Part shown: one piece after another, positions 43,540-52,350 of the stretch
How the letters are laid out: each line of letters opens with the position of its first letter
Position numbering within the stretch: position 1 is the first letter of the stretch
NCBI GenBank assembly: GCA_031285505.1
Contig: JAITVZ010000125.1
Coordinates: 1-64,000, forward strand
DNA: 64,000 nucleotides
Direction: 5' to 3'
From: Propionibacteriaceae bacterium
Lineage (GTDB): Bacteria; Actinomycetota; Actinomycetes; Propionibacteriales; Propionibacteriaceae
Translations under genes and position numbers: made by a program
The notes under the pieces: generated by a model
Told to the model about the DNA's origin: nothing
Seen by the model: the letters and a program-made list of their open reading frames with translations, nothing else
Database searches by the model: none

Positions 43540-45837
43540 ATGTCCCCTCTGTTGCCATATTGCCTGGTCGGATTGGTCGTGGTCTTGGTGCCCGGGCTGG
43601 CCATCGGCGCCGTCGCCCGCCAACGCGGCTGGCGCTTGTTCAGCCTGGCCCCTTGGATATCAGTCAGCGTCATCGCCTGTGCTGCCATCGTGGCCGACTG
43701 GGTCGGTCTGGCTTGGGGTTGGTTGCCAGTGGTCGCCTTGGCGATCATTGCTGGTGGTGCGGTCTGGTTGATTTGTCGTTTTGCCGTCGCCGGTGGCCGA
43801 CCCAAAGCAGTCGGCCGACGTCAGGCCACGGGTCAGGGTGGAGGCATCAGCGGCGCTGAGGGTGACCGGATGGCTGCCACCAGCGGGGCTAGTAGCGCTG
43901 GTCGACCCAGTGCATTCGACGGCGGCATTGCCCATTCGGACGGGCGGGTCGACATCACGCCGTCAAGTCCCAGCCGCCACCGCCGCAACCCCTGGCTGTG
44001 GGGGGCTTGGCTGATCACCGCCACCTTCGGGACGGTCGAGTGGCTGCGGCTGATCGGGCCGGCCGACTCGATCTCGCAAACCTATGACGCCATCTTCCAC
44101 CTGTCGGCCCTGCGCTGGATCATCGATTCCGGCAATGGCTCTTCCCTGACTTTCAGTGCCGGATTGGTCAGCGACCAGTCGTTCTTCTACCCGGCGGCCT
44201 TTCACGATCTGACCACGTTGATCGCGCAACTGCTTGGGTCGACCAATGTCGTTTATGCCTGCAACGCCTGCGTCTGGCTGATGATGGCCGTCATCTGGCC
44301 GCTGGGCATTTTCGCCCTGATCGACGCCCTCTTGCCCGCTTTGAGCCGCACCGGCCTGCTGGCAGCCGCCATCATCATCAGTGGCAGCGCCGGGCTGCCC
44401 TTGCTAATGCTGTCCTGGGGGGTGCTCTACCCCAACTGCCTGGCATTCATTCTGCTGCCGGCGGGCTTGGCGCTAGTAGCCCGGCTCCTGGGGTTGAACG
44501 CCGGCTCGGCAATCCTCGGCGACAGGGCGGTGTTCAACGCCGCCAACCCGAAGGCCAGCCTCGATGGCACCGCAGTCGACCCCACAGTCTCCCCCTTGAG
44601 CACTGCCATCATCTTCAAGGCGCCTACCCCCCCAGCTCACAGCCTGGGCATCACCACAACCGATGGCCCGATCGGCTCGAACGACACCGCTGCTGCACAG
44701 GTGCTGGCCCGCAGCGGCACGCTGGTCGATGGCTTGTTCCTCGTGATCGGCCTGCCGGGATTGTTCCTGGCCCATCCCAGCGGTCTGCTGGCCTTGATTG
44801 CCATCAGCAGTCCACTGCTCCTGGTTTGGGCCTGGCGTGGCCTGTGGCGCAACTGGGTCGGGCGCCAGATCATCGATCGGCGGCGACTGTGGATCAGTGG
44901 CAGTTTGCTCATCGCTTTTGTGATCATCTGGCTGTTCGCCCGCACCGGTGAGGCCCGACCGCCGATCAACAGCTGGGAGGCGTCCGTCGGCGAGTTTCTG
45001 CTGGCGGCGCCGGGCCAGCTCCAACCGGCTTGGTTGCTCGGTGCTCTGATAATCACCGGCCTTTACTGGCTGGTGCGACGCCGCCAGTATCACTTCCTTC
45101 TGGGCCCGGTGATGGTGCTGCTCATCCTCTGGCTGGCAGCCTCGGCCATGCCCGCCGGCGACTGGCGTGACCTGCTGACAATCGGTTTCTACGACGATGC
45201 CATCCGCCTCGGTGCTCTCAGCACTGTGATATTGCTGCCAGTGGCGGTGATCGGCGTCGAAGCCAGTCTGGAACGCCTGCGTCAAACCCTGGCACGGCGG
45301 GGGATCACCAGTTGGCAGGCCGCCATTGACTTGGCGGTGTTGCTGGTCCTCTTCATCGGCATCGCCATGTCATCGGCCCTCAACGCCGCCATTGAGCAGG
45401 GGCGCTGGTCATACGCCATCGCCGCTGACTCCCCGCTGCTGGACAGCGACGAATACGCCCTGATCATGCAACTGGATGAGCAGATCCCGACGACAGCCGT
45501 AGTGGCCGTCGACCCCTGGAACGGCTCATCGCTGGCCTACCCTTTGGCCGGGGTTCCCACCAGCAGCCACATGGTGGACTTCGCCAGCGAAGCCGACCAA
45601 GCGATCAACGCCGACCAAGGGCTCATCCAGTTCCGATTGCGCTATGCCGCCAGTGACCCGGCCGTTTGCGCCGCCCTCGACCGGACCGGTGTCAGCTACG
45701 CCCTCAGCTTCGGCTACCGCGAGGTCCACGAAGGTCAGCATCCAGCTCCAGGCTTCGACCAACTGAGCAGCGCCGAGGGATTCGTAGAAGTCGACCGCGT
45801 CGGCCAAGCGGCGCTTTACCGGATCGACGCCTGTTAG
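43540..45837 (+). CDS. DUF6541-type multi-span membrane protein
   Basis: A 765-residue integral membrane protein: MSPLLPYCLVGLVVVLVPGLAIGAVARQRGW begins the first of about 14 hydrophobic spans. EWLRLIGPADSISQTYDAIFHLSALRWIIDSGNGSSL and the C-terminal VVAVDPWNGSSLAYPLAG match the convergent paralogue at 47121-50297, including the final ALYRIDAC. DUF6541 proteins resemble lipid-linked sugar transferases by topology and lie in actinobacterial surface-glycan loci; activity is not established. Two low-complexity loops (residues about 85-145 and 345-390) are inserted between spans. Confidence 0.8.
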   Translation: MSPLLPYCLVGLVVVLVPGLAIGAVARQRGWRLFSLAPWISVSVIACAAIVADWVGLAWGWLPVVALAIIAGGAVWLICRFAVAGGRPKAVGRRQATGQGGGISGAEGDRMAATSGASSAGRPSAFDGGIAHSDGRVDITPSSPSRHRRNPWLWGAWLITATFGTVEWLRLIGPADSISQTYDAIFHLSALRWIIDSGNGSSLTFSAGLVSDQSFFYPAAFHDLTTLIAQLLGSTNVVYACNACVWLMMAVIWPLGIFALIDALLPALSRTGLLAAAIIISGSAGLPLLMLSWGVLYPNCLAFILLPAGLALVARLLGLNAGSAILGDRAVFNAANPKASLDGTAVDPTVSPLSTAIIFKAPTPPAHSLGITTTDGPIGSNDTAAAQVLARSGTLVDGLFLVIGLPGLFLAHPSGLLALIAISSPLLLVWAWRGLWRNWVGRQIIDRRRLWISGSLLIAFVIIWLFARTGEARPPINSWEASVGEFLLAAPGQLQPAWLLGALIITGLYWLVRRRQYHFLLGPVMVLLILWLAASAMPAGDWRDLLTIGFYDDAIRLGALSTVILLPVAVIGVEASLERLRQTLARRGITSWQAAIDLAVLLVLFIGIAMSSALNAAIEQGRWSYAIAADSPLLDSDEYALIMQLDEQIPTTAVVAVDPWNGSSLAYPLAGVPTSSHMVDFASEADQAINADQGLIQFRLRYAASDPAVCAALDRTGVSYALSFGYREVHEGQHPAPGFDQLSSAEGFVEVDRVGQAALYRIDAC

Positions 45838-45848
45838 CGGACGTCGCC

Positions 45849-45887
45849 GGGGAATCATTAGCCGACCGCCGCCGAGGATGACTCCCC
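45849..45887. terminator. hairpin downstream of the DUF6541 gene
   Basis: GGGGAATCAT pairs with ATGACTCCCC (nine of ten pairs) around a GC-rich loop, 12 bases after the stop codon. No T-run follows. Confidence 0.35.
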
Positions 45888-45998
45888 CGATCACGCCACC
45901 CAACAGCCGCCAGGAGGCTAGCCACTCGCGCCTAAACAGTTTGCCGAGCATCGCGGCCCTCGCCACGGTTTTCATGGCAACTGTTGGAAATTTCACAA

Positions 45999-47102
45999 AT
46001 GTCCCAGAAACTCCCTCATGGTATAGGCATGGCTCCAATCTCAAACCTGCCTCCAGCACCGGCCGAGTCTCATCCTTTTCTGGCGTTACGCCGGGATCCA
46101 GTGTTCCGGGCTGTGTTTGGCAACCAGATGCGCCCCGGGCCGCTTCGGTCCCTGTTGTCCAGCATCCTGCGTCTGCCCAGTGAGGAGCTGCAACACCTGG
46201 AGATCATTGATCCTCGGTTGGGGCGCAGACACGTCGACATGAAGGAGACCGTGGTGGACGTGCGCGTTCAAACACGCAGCGGCCGAATCATCTCAGTGGA
46301 GATCCAGTTACAGAACGAGTCCGGCTTCAATGATCGATTGATCTACTACGGCAGTCGGATCCATTCCGAACAACTGAAGCCCGGCCAGGGCTACGCGACA
46401 ATCTCCCAGACGATCGTCATTGCCATCACGAACTTCGTCGTGTTCCACGACCAAGGCCCTTACACCACCAAACTGAGTATGACCTCAGACGACGGCCGTC
46501 GTCGGCTCTCAAACTCTCTGCAGGTATGGGTGCTTGAGCTGCCCAAAGTGCCGGAAACGACGGATGAATCACTATTATGGGATTGGCTATCACTGGCGAA
46601 GGCTTCAAGCCAAGAGGAGTTGGACATGATCGACACCAGAAACCCTGACCTGGCCGAGGCTGTCTGCACGGTCAGCTTTTTCAACGCTGAGTACACCGCC
46701 CGCTACTTTGCCCTGCGCGAAGAGATGGCTGAACACGACCGCGCCCAATCCCGCATCGAGGCCCAAAGACAGGGTCGAACTGAAGGGCTGGCTGAGAGCC
46801 GGGCCGAGGGGCTGGCTGAAGTGCTGGCCGAAGGGATGGCCGAAGGGCTGGCCCAGGGGTTGGCTGAAGGCCGGTTCGAGGGGATGGCCGAAGGTCGAGC
46901 CGAAGGTCGAGCCGATCTCATCAGACGTCTCCTTGCCGGTGGCCTTTCAGCTGCGGACGTCGCCCACCTGACCAGCATCGACCTGGAGGAAATTGAGCGT
47001 CTGATTCCCCGCCTTGAACCTGAGGTCGATGAGTCACCAGTGGAGCGTCCCGGTGCGACCACTGAGCGGGAATGCGCACCGTCTTCGCCGGAAGACAGGT
47101 GA
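45999..47102 (+). CDS. Rpn-family PD-(D/E)XK nuclease / putative transposase
   Basis: A 367-residue protein. FLALRRDPVFRAVFG starts the family pattern, and ETVVDVRVQTRSGRIISVEIQLQNESGFNDRLIYYGSRIHSEQL holds the nuclease core (D...E-x-Q). Rpn proteins are recombination-promoting nucleases related to IS transposase-like genes. The C-terminal third has degenerate repeats of AEGLAEG/AEGRAEG followed by a small helical domain (LIRRLLAGGLSAADVAHLTSIDLEEIERLI). The start could also be ATG at 46029. It lies between the 3' ends of two convergent DUF6541 paralogues, 18 bases from the second. Confidence 0.85.
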   Translation: MSQKLPHGIGMAPISNLPPAPAESHPFLALRRDPVFRAVFGNQMRPGPLRSLLSSILRLPSEELQHLEIIDPRLGRRHVDMKETVVDVRVQTRSGRIISVEIQLQNESGFNDRLIYYGSRIHSEQLKPGQGYATISQTIVIAITNFVVFHDQGPYTTKLSMTSDDGRRRLSNSLQVWVLELPKVPETTDESLLWDWLSLAKASSQEELDMIDTRNPDLAEAVCTVSFFNAEYTARYFALREEMAEHDRAQSRIEAQRQGRTEGLAESRAEGLAEVLAEGMAEGLAQGLAEGRFEGMAEGRAEGRADLIRRLLAGGLSAADVAHLTSIDLEEIERLIPRLEPEVDESPVERPGATTERECAPSSPEDR

Positions 47103-47120
47103 TGACCCCCTGCTCATCGC

Positions 47121-50100
47121 TCAGCAGGCGTCAACCCGGTACAAAGCGGCCGCGCCGACTCGAGCCAGCTCGGTGAAGCCGGGGGCCTGGGCGAGGTTGT
47201 CCAGACCAGGGGCGGGATGATCACCGCCATCGATGCTGCTCGATGGGAAGTCAAGGGCGTAGCCGATCCCCAGGTCAGCCAGTGCCGAGCAGACCGTTGG
47301 CTCACTGGCGGCGTCACGCAAATGAAATTGGATGATCCCCAAATCGGGGCTGGCGGCCTGATCCTGGTTATAGACCCAGGCGACATCATGGCTGCTGCTG
47401 GCCAGACCAGTCAGGGGGTAGACCATCGACGATCCATCCCAGGCATCGGTGGCGATGACGGCGTCAGCCTCGACCAGGCCCGGCAGTTGGTCGATCAGGG
47501 CCTGCTCATCGCTGGTCAGCAGCGGCGAATTCGCCAACAGGGCATAGGACCAATGCCCTTGACTGATCGCTTGGCTGATCGCCCCGGCCTGGCTGCCCAG
47601 CAGCAGGCCAAGCAGTGCCAGTAAGACGACTACGGCGCTGAGCCCCGGCGCTGGCCGGTTGATCCAGGCCCGAAGACGCTCTATCAGGCCGACCACCAGC
47701 CAATTGAAAGCGATGATGGTCAACGGGGCGATCACCACCACAGCCAGCCCGGCCAAGCGGTGGGCGTCAGCCGCGAACCCACCGACCAGCAGATCGCGCC
47801 ACCAGGAGTCACTGCCGCCCGAGGCGACCATCGACAGGGAGGCGGCGACCAGCGCCGGCAGCAGCCACCAGCGATATCGCCGCTGACGACAGGCGACATA
47901 GAGCCCCACCACCGTCAGACCGGCAATCAGCCATGACGGCCACAGCCCACCCATCGCCCCAGTCAGCAGGTCACCGAAAGACGTTGTCAGACTGGTGATT
48001 GGCGCACGTGATTCTGGCTTGGGCATCAGCCACCAATAGGCGGCCACGCCCGCCAGGCCGACCAGCGCCAGCAGGGCGAACAGGGGCCAGCGATGCGGGT
48101 GGCGCTCGAAGCCTTGGCGATAGCGCCGCCAGCACCAGACCAACCACAGCGGCGCCGCGCAGGCCAGCAATGCCTGAAATCCGTTGGGATGTGCCAGATA
48201 GAGACCGATCATCCCGAAGCCCAAAGCGATCCATTCGGCGGCGACGGGTCCGGCCGTTGGTCGGCCTGCGGCGACGGGGCTGGCCGACAGTTGGTGGACG
48301 GCGCGATCAGCAGCGGTCACTGAGCGCTCCGGGGCGGACTGGGCCGCCTGGGCTCCAGCCTTACGCCAACCTACTTGTGATCCCCGTGCCATCGACCGCC
48401 CTGCGGGCAAGGCGCCGCTCGCGCCAATGGCGGCTGATCCGGCCAGCCCGAGGCGCCGGATCAGCAAGGCCAGGCCAGCGGGCATCAGAACGATCGATAG
48501 GCATTGTGGATAGAGCACCCCCCAGGACAGCATCCAGATCGGCAGCGGGGCGAACGAACAGGCGAGGACACCAGCCCCGATCAGACCGACCCGGCCCAGT
48601 CGCGGCGCCAAGGCATTGACCAACGCGAACAACGACAACGGCCAGATGATGGCCATCATCACCCAGGCGACCGCATTGGCCGCGAAAACCACCGAATCGG
48701 CCCCGACCAACTGAGCCACCAGGGCAGCTAGGTCATGGAAGGCCGCCGGATAGAAGCTGGCCGGGCCGGTGCCGGCCATGGTGTTGAAATCTAGTGAAGA
48801 GCCGTTGCCGGTGTCGATGATCCAGCGAATGGCGCTGAGATGGAAAATGCTGTCATAAGTTTGTGAGACGGCATCAGCTGCACCCAACAGTCGAGCGAAT
48901 TGCCAGCTCGCCAGAATCATGGCCAGCAGCAGACCGGCCAGCTGCGCCAGTGATCGGGTCAAACCAGCGGCAGCGATAGGGGCGGCAGCCGAGGTCGAGC
49001 TGATCGCCTGCCCGGAGTCGTCGGATTGCGTTATCGGGCCATATCCAGCTGGGTTGACCGCAGTCAATGGGTTTGTTTTTTCCTCAGATGAATGGCTGAC
49101 TGCCGCGGCCAATCCGTCAGCGCCGAGGCTGCCCGCTGCAGCGCTGTGACGATGATCTGGTATCTGCCCCGCTTCTGGCCAGGCATCACTGATGCCCAAA
49201 CTGGCGGCCAATCGATCGCCCGATACCGTCGACAACTGTTCCAGTCTGGATAAATCACTGACCTGGCTGGCGCTGGCCGTGGCTTCGAGTGCCCAAGGCT
49301 CAAGACCGGGATTGAACCAGCGCCCGGCCACGGAGCCATCAGCGCCAGTCGCAGCGGTGTTGACGGCTTCTCCCCCGGCCCCCTGCGCTGCTGCCGGATC
49401 GGCCTGACCCGTCACTGGCGACACAAACGCTGGATCAGGCCCATCCCAGAATCTGCTGGCGGACTGGCCACCGACATCTCCCCAAGGACGCTTGGCCGCC
49501 AGATCGTTGGCTCGGAGACGATTGGCCATCAGCTCCGCCCGGGCCGCCGCTATCATTTCGCTGGCGCGACTGACACCGGCCACGCCTGCCAAGGGGCCAG
49601 TTGCGACCCACGCCGCTGGAGTCGCATCGACGTCGCCAGCGCCCCAATGGTCGGCAGTCTGCGGCGGCGGCTCGGGTTGAGGATTGTCGCTGATACGGTC
49701 AGTCTCGCCGACCCTGGCGGCACTGGCCGTGGCCCCACTGCCCGGCGAGTCAGGCGTCAGGGCTCGGTCGACAAGAAAACCATTGGGGATCTGGCCACTG
49801 GCAGGCTCAGCACTGGACCCCGGAGTCACCAGTTGGCTGGCGCCTGCCGCCGGATCCGGCTGGCAAGCCGCCCTGGACGCTGGAGCCCCGGACAAACCGG
49901 CATCAGCCGCCACGGCGACGGGTTGGCCGGCGGCCGCGGGCAGACCGAGAATGGCCTCCTCGGTCAAGAAATTGCCGGGCTGCTGGTCACTACTGCCGCC
50001 AGCGACCAGGCCGTCGGGCTGAGGGAGACCAGGCGCCCTTGCTTCTCCCGGGTGGCGAAAGAGGTAGTCCCATCGGAAAAGCAGGCCGAGCGCCAGCAGA

Positions 50101-50297
50101 ATCACCAGTGGCAACCAACCCCATTGCAGTCCCACCCAGCGGGCCAGCACCGCCGCCACCGCGATCAGGGCGATCGACAGCCACGGGGCCACCGTCAGCC
50201 AGGTCCAGCCGCGCAATCTGATCAGCCAACCGAGCACCAGGCCCGGCGCCAGCACCAATACCAATGCGACGGCGCAATAGGGTAACAACGCGAAAAT
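47121..50297 (-). CDS. DUF6541-type multi-span membrane protein with probable ATT start
   Basis: A 1058-residue paralogue of the 43540 protein. Translation is placed at ATT (50297): AAAGGAG ends seven bases before it, and the resulting M-F-A-L-L-P-Y-C aligns without gaps to MSPLLPYC of the paralogue. The alternative TTG at 50288 has poor spacing. Spans 1-4 are followed by an inserted 300-residue Ala/Gly/Pro/Asp-rich segment (about residues 75-385), then the conserved core SWQFARLLGAADAVSQTYDSIFHLSAIRWIIDTGNGSSL. It follows the TagH-like ATPase gene, and probably takes part in surface-glycan assembly. Confidence 0.8.
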   Translation of the reverse strand: MFALLPYCAVALVLVLAPGLVLGWLIRLRGWTWLTVAPWLSIALIAVAAVLARWVGLQWGWLPLVILLALGLLFRWDYLFRHPGEARAPGLPQPDGLVAGGSSDQQPGNFLTEEAILGLPAAAGQPVAVAADAGLSGAPASRAACQPDPAAGASQLVTPGSSAEPASGQIPNGFLVDRALTPDSPGSGATASAARVGETDRISDNPQPEPPPQTADHWGAGDVDATPAAWVATGPLAGVAGVSRASEMIAAARAELMANRLRANDLAAKRPWGDVGGQSASRFWDGPDPAFVSPVTGQADPAAAQGAGGEAVNTAATGADGSVAGRWFNPGLEPWALEATASASQVSDLSRLEQLSTVSGDRLAASLGISDAWPEAGQIPDHRHSAAAGSLGADGLAAAVSHSSEEKTNPLTAVNPAGYGPITQSDDSGQAISSTSAAAPIAAAGLTRSLAQLAGLLLAMILASWQFARLLGAADAVSQTYDSIFHLSAIRWIIDTGNGSSLDFNTMAGTGPASFYPAAFHDLAALVAQLVGADSVVFAANAVAWVMMAIIWPLSLFALVNALAPRLGRVGLIGAGVLACSFAPLPIWMLSWGVLYPQCLSIVLMPAGLALLIRRLGLAGSAAIGASGALPAGRSMARGSQVGWRKAGAQAAQSAPERSVTAADRAVHQLSASPVAAGRPTAGPVAAEWIALGFGMIGLYLAHPNGFQALLACAAPLWLVWCWRRYRQGFERHPHRWPLFALLALVGLAGVAAYWWLMPKPESRAPITSLTTSFGDLLTGAMGGLWPSWLIAGLTVVGLYVACRQRRYRWWLLPALVAASLSMVASGGSDSWWRDLLVGGFAADAHRLAGLAVVVIAPLTIIAFNWLVVGLIERLRAWINRPAPGLSAVVVLLALLGLLLGSQAGAISQAISQGHWSYALLANSPLLTSDEQALIDQLPGLVEADAVIATDAWDGSSMVYPLTGLASSSHDVAWVYNQDQAASPDLGIIQFHLRDAASEPTVCSALADLGIGYALDFPSSSIDGGDHPAPGLDNLAQAPGFTELARVGAAALYRVDAC

Positions 50298-50309
50298 GGT
50301 CAGGCTCCT

Positions 50310-51149
50310 TTACCGATCATGGCTCGGTTGGCCATCTGACAAGCGGCGATAAAAGTCCAAGCCGGCCTCGATCGGCCCGTCGAAGTGGGCCGAGCCATGG
50401 TCGATGACAATCGCCCGGTGGCAGAACTGAGCGGCGGTTTCCAGCGAATGGGTGACGAACAGCAGCGTCAACCCTTCGCGGGCGATGATCTCGCGCATCC
50501 GCGCCGAGCTCTTGGCGGCGAATTCCCGATCACCAACCGACATCACCTCATCCAGTATCAAAATATCGGGATTGAGTGAAGCCGAGAAAGAGAACCCCAA
50601 ACGGGCCCGCATGCCCGATGAGTAGGTGCGCATCGGCTGATCGATGTAGGGGCCGATATCGGCAAAGTCGATGATATCGTCGAGCCGAGCAACGATCTGG
50701 CGTTGGCTCAAACCCCACAAGCGGCCGCGCATGATCAGGTTGGCCCGGCCGGTCAGTTGATCATCGAAGCCAGCGCCGATATCAAGCAAGGCGCTGACCC
50801 GGCCATGCACCGCCACCTCGCCAGTGTTTGGTGTTGTCACACCGGTGATGATCTTCAAAGCGGTCGATTTGCCAGCCCCATTGCGACCGAGCAAAGCGAC
50901 CGATTCGCCGTGGTTGATGGTGAAACTGAGATCGCGATTGGCATGAACCATCTGATGGGGCACCGGCCAGATCAACGAGCGAAGATGATCGCGCGGGCTG
51001 CGATATAAACGATAAGTCTTGGTGACATGCTGGAAGTCCACCGCCACCAGCGATCGGCTGGCCCGGGTCTGGGTGAAATGGGGCCGACTGTCAGTCAATG
51101 GCGTCGCCAAGGATGATCCGACCGTCGCCGGGGAAGATCTAAAGGGCAT
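50310..51149 (-). CDS. tagH: polysaccharide/teichoic acid exporter ATP-binding protein
   Basis: A 279-residue ATPase of the TagH/Wzt class. VAVDFQHVTKTYRLYRSPRDHLRSLIW is the family entry segment, LLGRNGAGKST Walker A, YSSGMRARLGFSFS the signature, and ILILDEVMSVGD Walker B, with the LEVMSVGD-like ending typical of polysaccharide exporters. It lacks the C-terminal carbohydrate-binding domain seen in Wzt. It overlaps the permease gene by 11 bases. Together they flip an undecaprenyl-linked polymer across the membrane. Confidence 0.88.
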   Translation of the reverse strand: MPFRSSPATVGSSLATPLTDSRPHFTQTRASRSLVAVDFQHVTKTYRLYRSPRDHLRSLIWPVPHQMVHANRDLSFTINHGESVALLGRNGAGKSTALKIITGVTTPNTGEVAVHGRVSALLDIGAGFDDQLTGRANLIMRGRLWGLSQRQIVARLDDIIDFADIGPYIDQPMRTYSSGMRARLGFSFSASLNPDILILDEVMSVGDREFAAKSSARMREIIAREGLTLLFVTHSLETAAQFCHRAIVIDHGSAHFDGPIEAGLDFYRRLSDGQPSHDR

Positions 51150-52029
51150 CAGCCACCTCCGTCGCCAAACGCCGCTGCACCAGAATCGCCAAGACGATCA
51201 GCACCACCATGACGCCGACAAAGGGCCAGAGCAGGTTGGGCCGCTGCCAAATCCAGTAGCGATCAACCAATGAGGCCCGCACTGAGGCGACGAAGAAGCT
51301 CATCGGATTGATCGAGAATATGACCTGCAGCCAGGCCTGGTGGACGCTGTTGACGTCGAAAAACACCCCGGACAGCCAAAACAACGGCGTGCCGAGCACC
51401 CGCACCAAGTTCTGGAAATCCTTGCTGATAGCGGTGATTGGTGCGGCGAAAATCGACCAGGTCATCCAGAAGCCGTACATGACCAGCACCACCAGCGGCA
51501 GTTGAACGATATAGATGCTCCAGCCGGTGCCGGAGACGAACATCAGCGCCAATACCAAGAGCATCATGAACAAAAAGACCAGCAAACGGGCCAGGGTGAA
51601 GAAGTTGGAGATGACCGTCAGGGGGAATTTGATCCGGTTGACCAGGTAGGAATATCGCTGATAGACCGTCGCTCCTGACATCAGCATGCCTGAGCAGAAT
51701 TGCCAGGGCACCACTCCAGCGGCTAGCCAGGTGACATAGGGCACCTGCTCCACCGGGCTCGAGGTTTTCAATCCGACCGACAGCGACAACCAGAGCACAC
51801 CGACATACATCGCCGGGCTGACCAGAAACCAGAACCAGCCAAGGATGGCGCCGTCGGCCTCCTTGCGCACCTCAGTGACAGCCAGGTGCCAGACCTGATT
51901 GCGCCAACGCCAATTGTCGCGAAAGAAGCCCACCAGCGTCGACCACACGGCCCCACGTCCCTCTCTGCCGATCACAGTCGACGGCCGAATCGACCTGCGA
52001 CTAGATATATCTGAGTGATATGGTAGCAC
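51139..52029 (-). CDS. tagG: polysaccharide/teichoic acid exporter permease
   Basis: A 296-residue ABC-2 permease with six spans: EVRKEADGAILGWFWFLVSPAMYVGVLWLSL, VPYVTWLAAGVVPWQFCSGMLMSGATVYQRYSYLVNRIKFPLTVI and the late GTPLFWLSGVFFDVNS are TagG/Wzm patterns. The GTG at 52029 is used, although a GTG at 51948 has a better ribosome site (GAGGGACG) and would trim 27 residues. It is the first gene of the exporter operon. Confidence 0.87.
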   Translation of the reverse strand: MLPYHSDISSRRSIRPSTVIGREGRGAVWSTLVGFFRDNWRWRNQVWHLAVTEVRKEADGAILGWFWFLVSPAMYVGVLWLSLSVGLKTSSPVEQVPYVTWLAAGVVPWQFCSGMLMSGATVYQRYSYLVNRIKFPLTVISNFFTLARLLVFLFMMLLVLALMFVSGTGWSIYIVQLPLVVLVMYGFWMTWSIFAAPITAISKDFQNLVRVLGTPLFWLSGVFFDVNSVHQAWLQVIFSINPMSFFVASVRASLVDRYWIWQRPNLLWPFVGVMVVLIVLAILVQRRLATEVADAL

Positions 52030-52350
52030 TTAACTGGCAATTACCAATGCTCCTGGATTGTCATGATTCCGGGATGAGTTGACGCCCAGGTGGCACCCTG
52101 CTCCCGCGCTGAGGATCCAGTGCATGCCAGGCGACCGAGCCGATATCTCTATCAGGTGGGCGAATATGGATACAGGCCAGTTATCAGGTGGCGTCAACTG
52201 TGGGGATCTCCGGTTTAAGCCACCCAAGATCCGGCGATCACTGTGGAGATTGAGCGCCGATGTTGGATCAGTGGAAGGAATTTGGTGAGGTGACTCAGTG
52301 TTAAAAGGATGGTAGATGATCGATCAACGCTCCCCAATCCGAGGCAAGGC
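52030..52350. other. divergent promoter region between tagG and the GT2 gene
   Basis: A 321-base non-coding gap, AT-rich near 52010-52080. TAACTGGC at 52031 has its reverse complement GCCAGTTA at 52176, 137 bases apart. Nothing else stands out. Confidence 0.4.

Noticed and set aside
46780-46920. Possible tandem repeat or CRISPR-like array
   Set aside because: The repetition is codon-phased inside the Rpn gene and encodes AEGLAEG-type units; there are no spacers.
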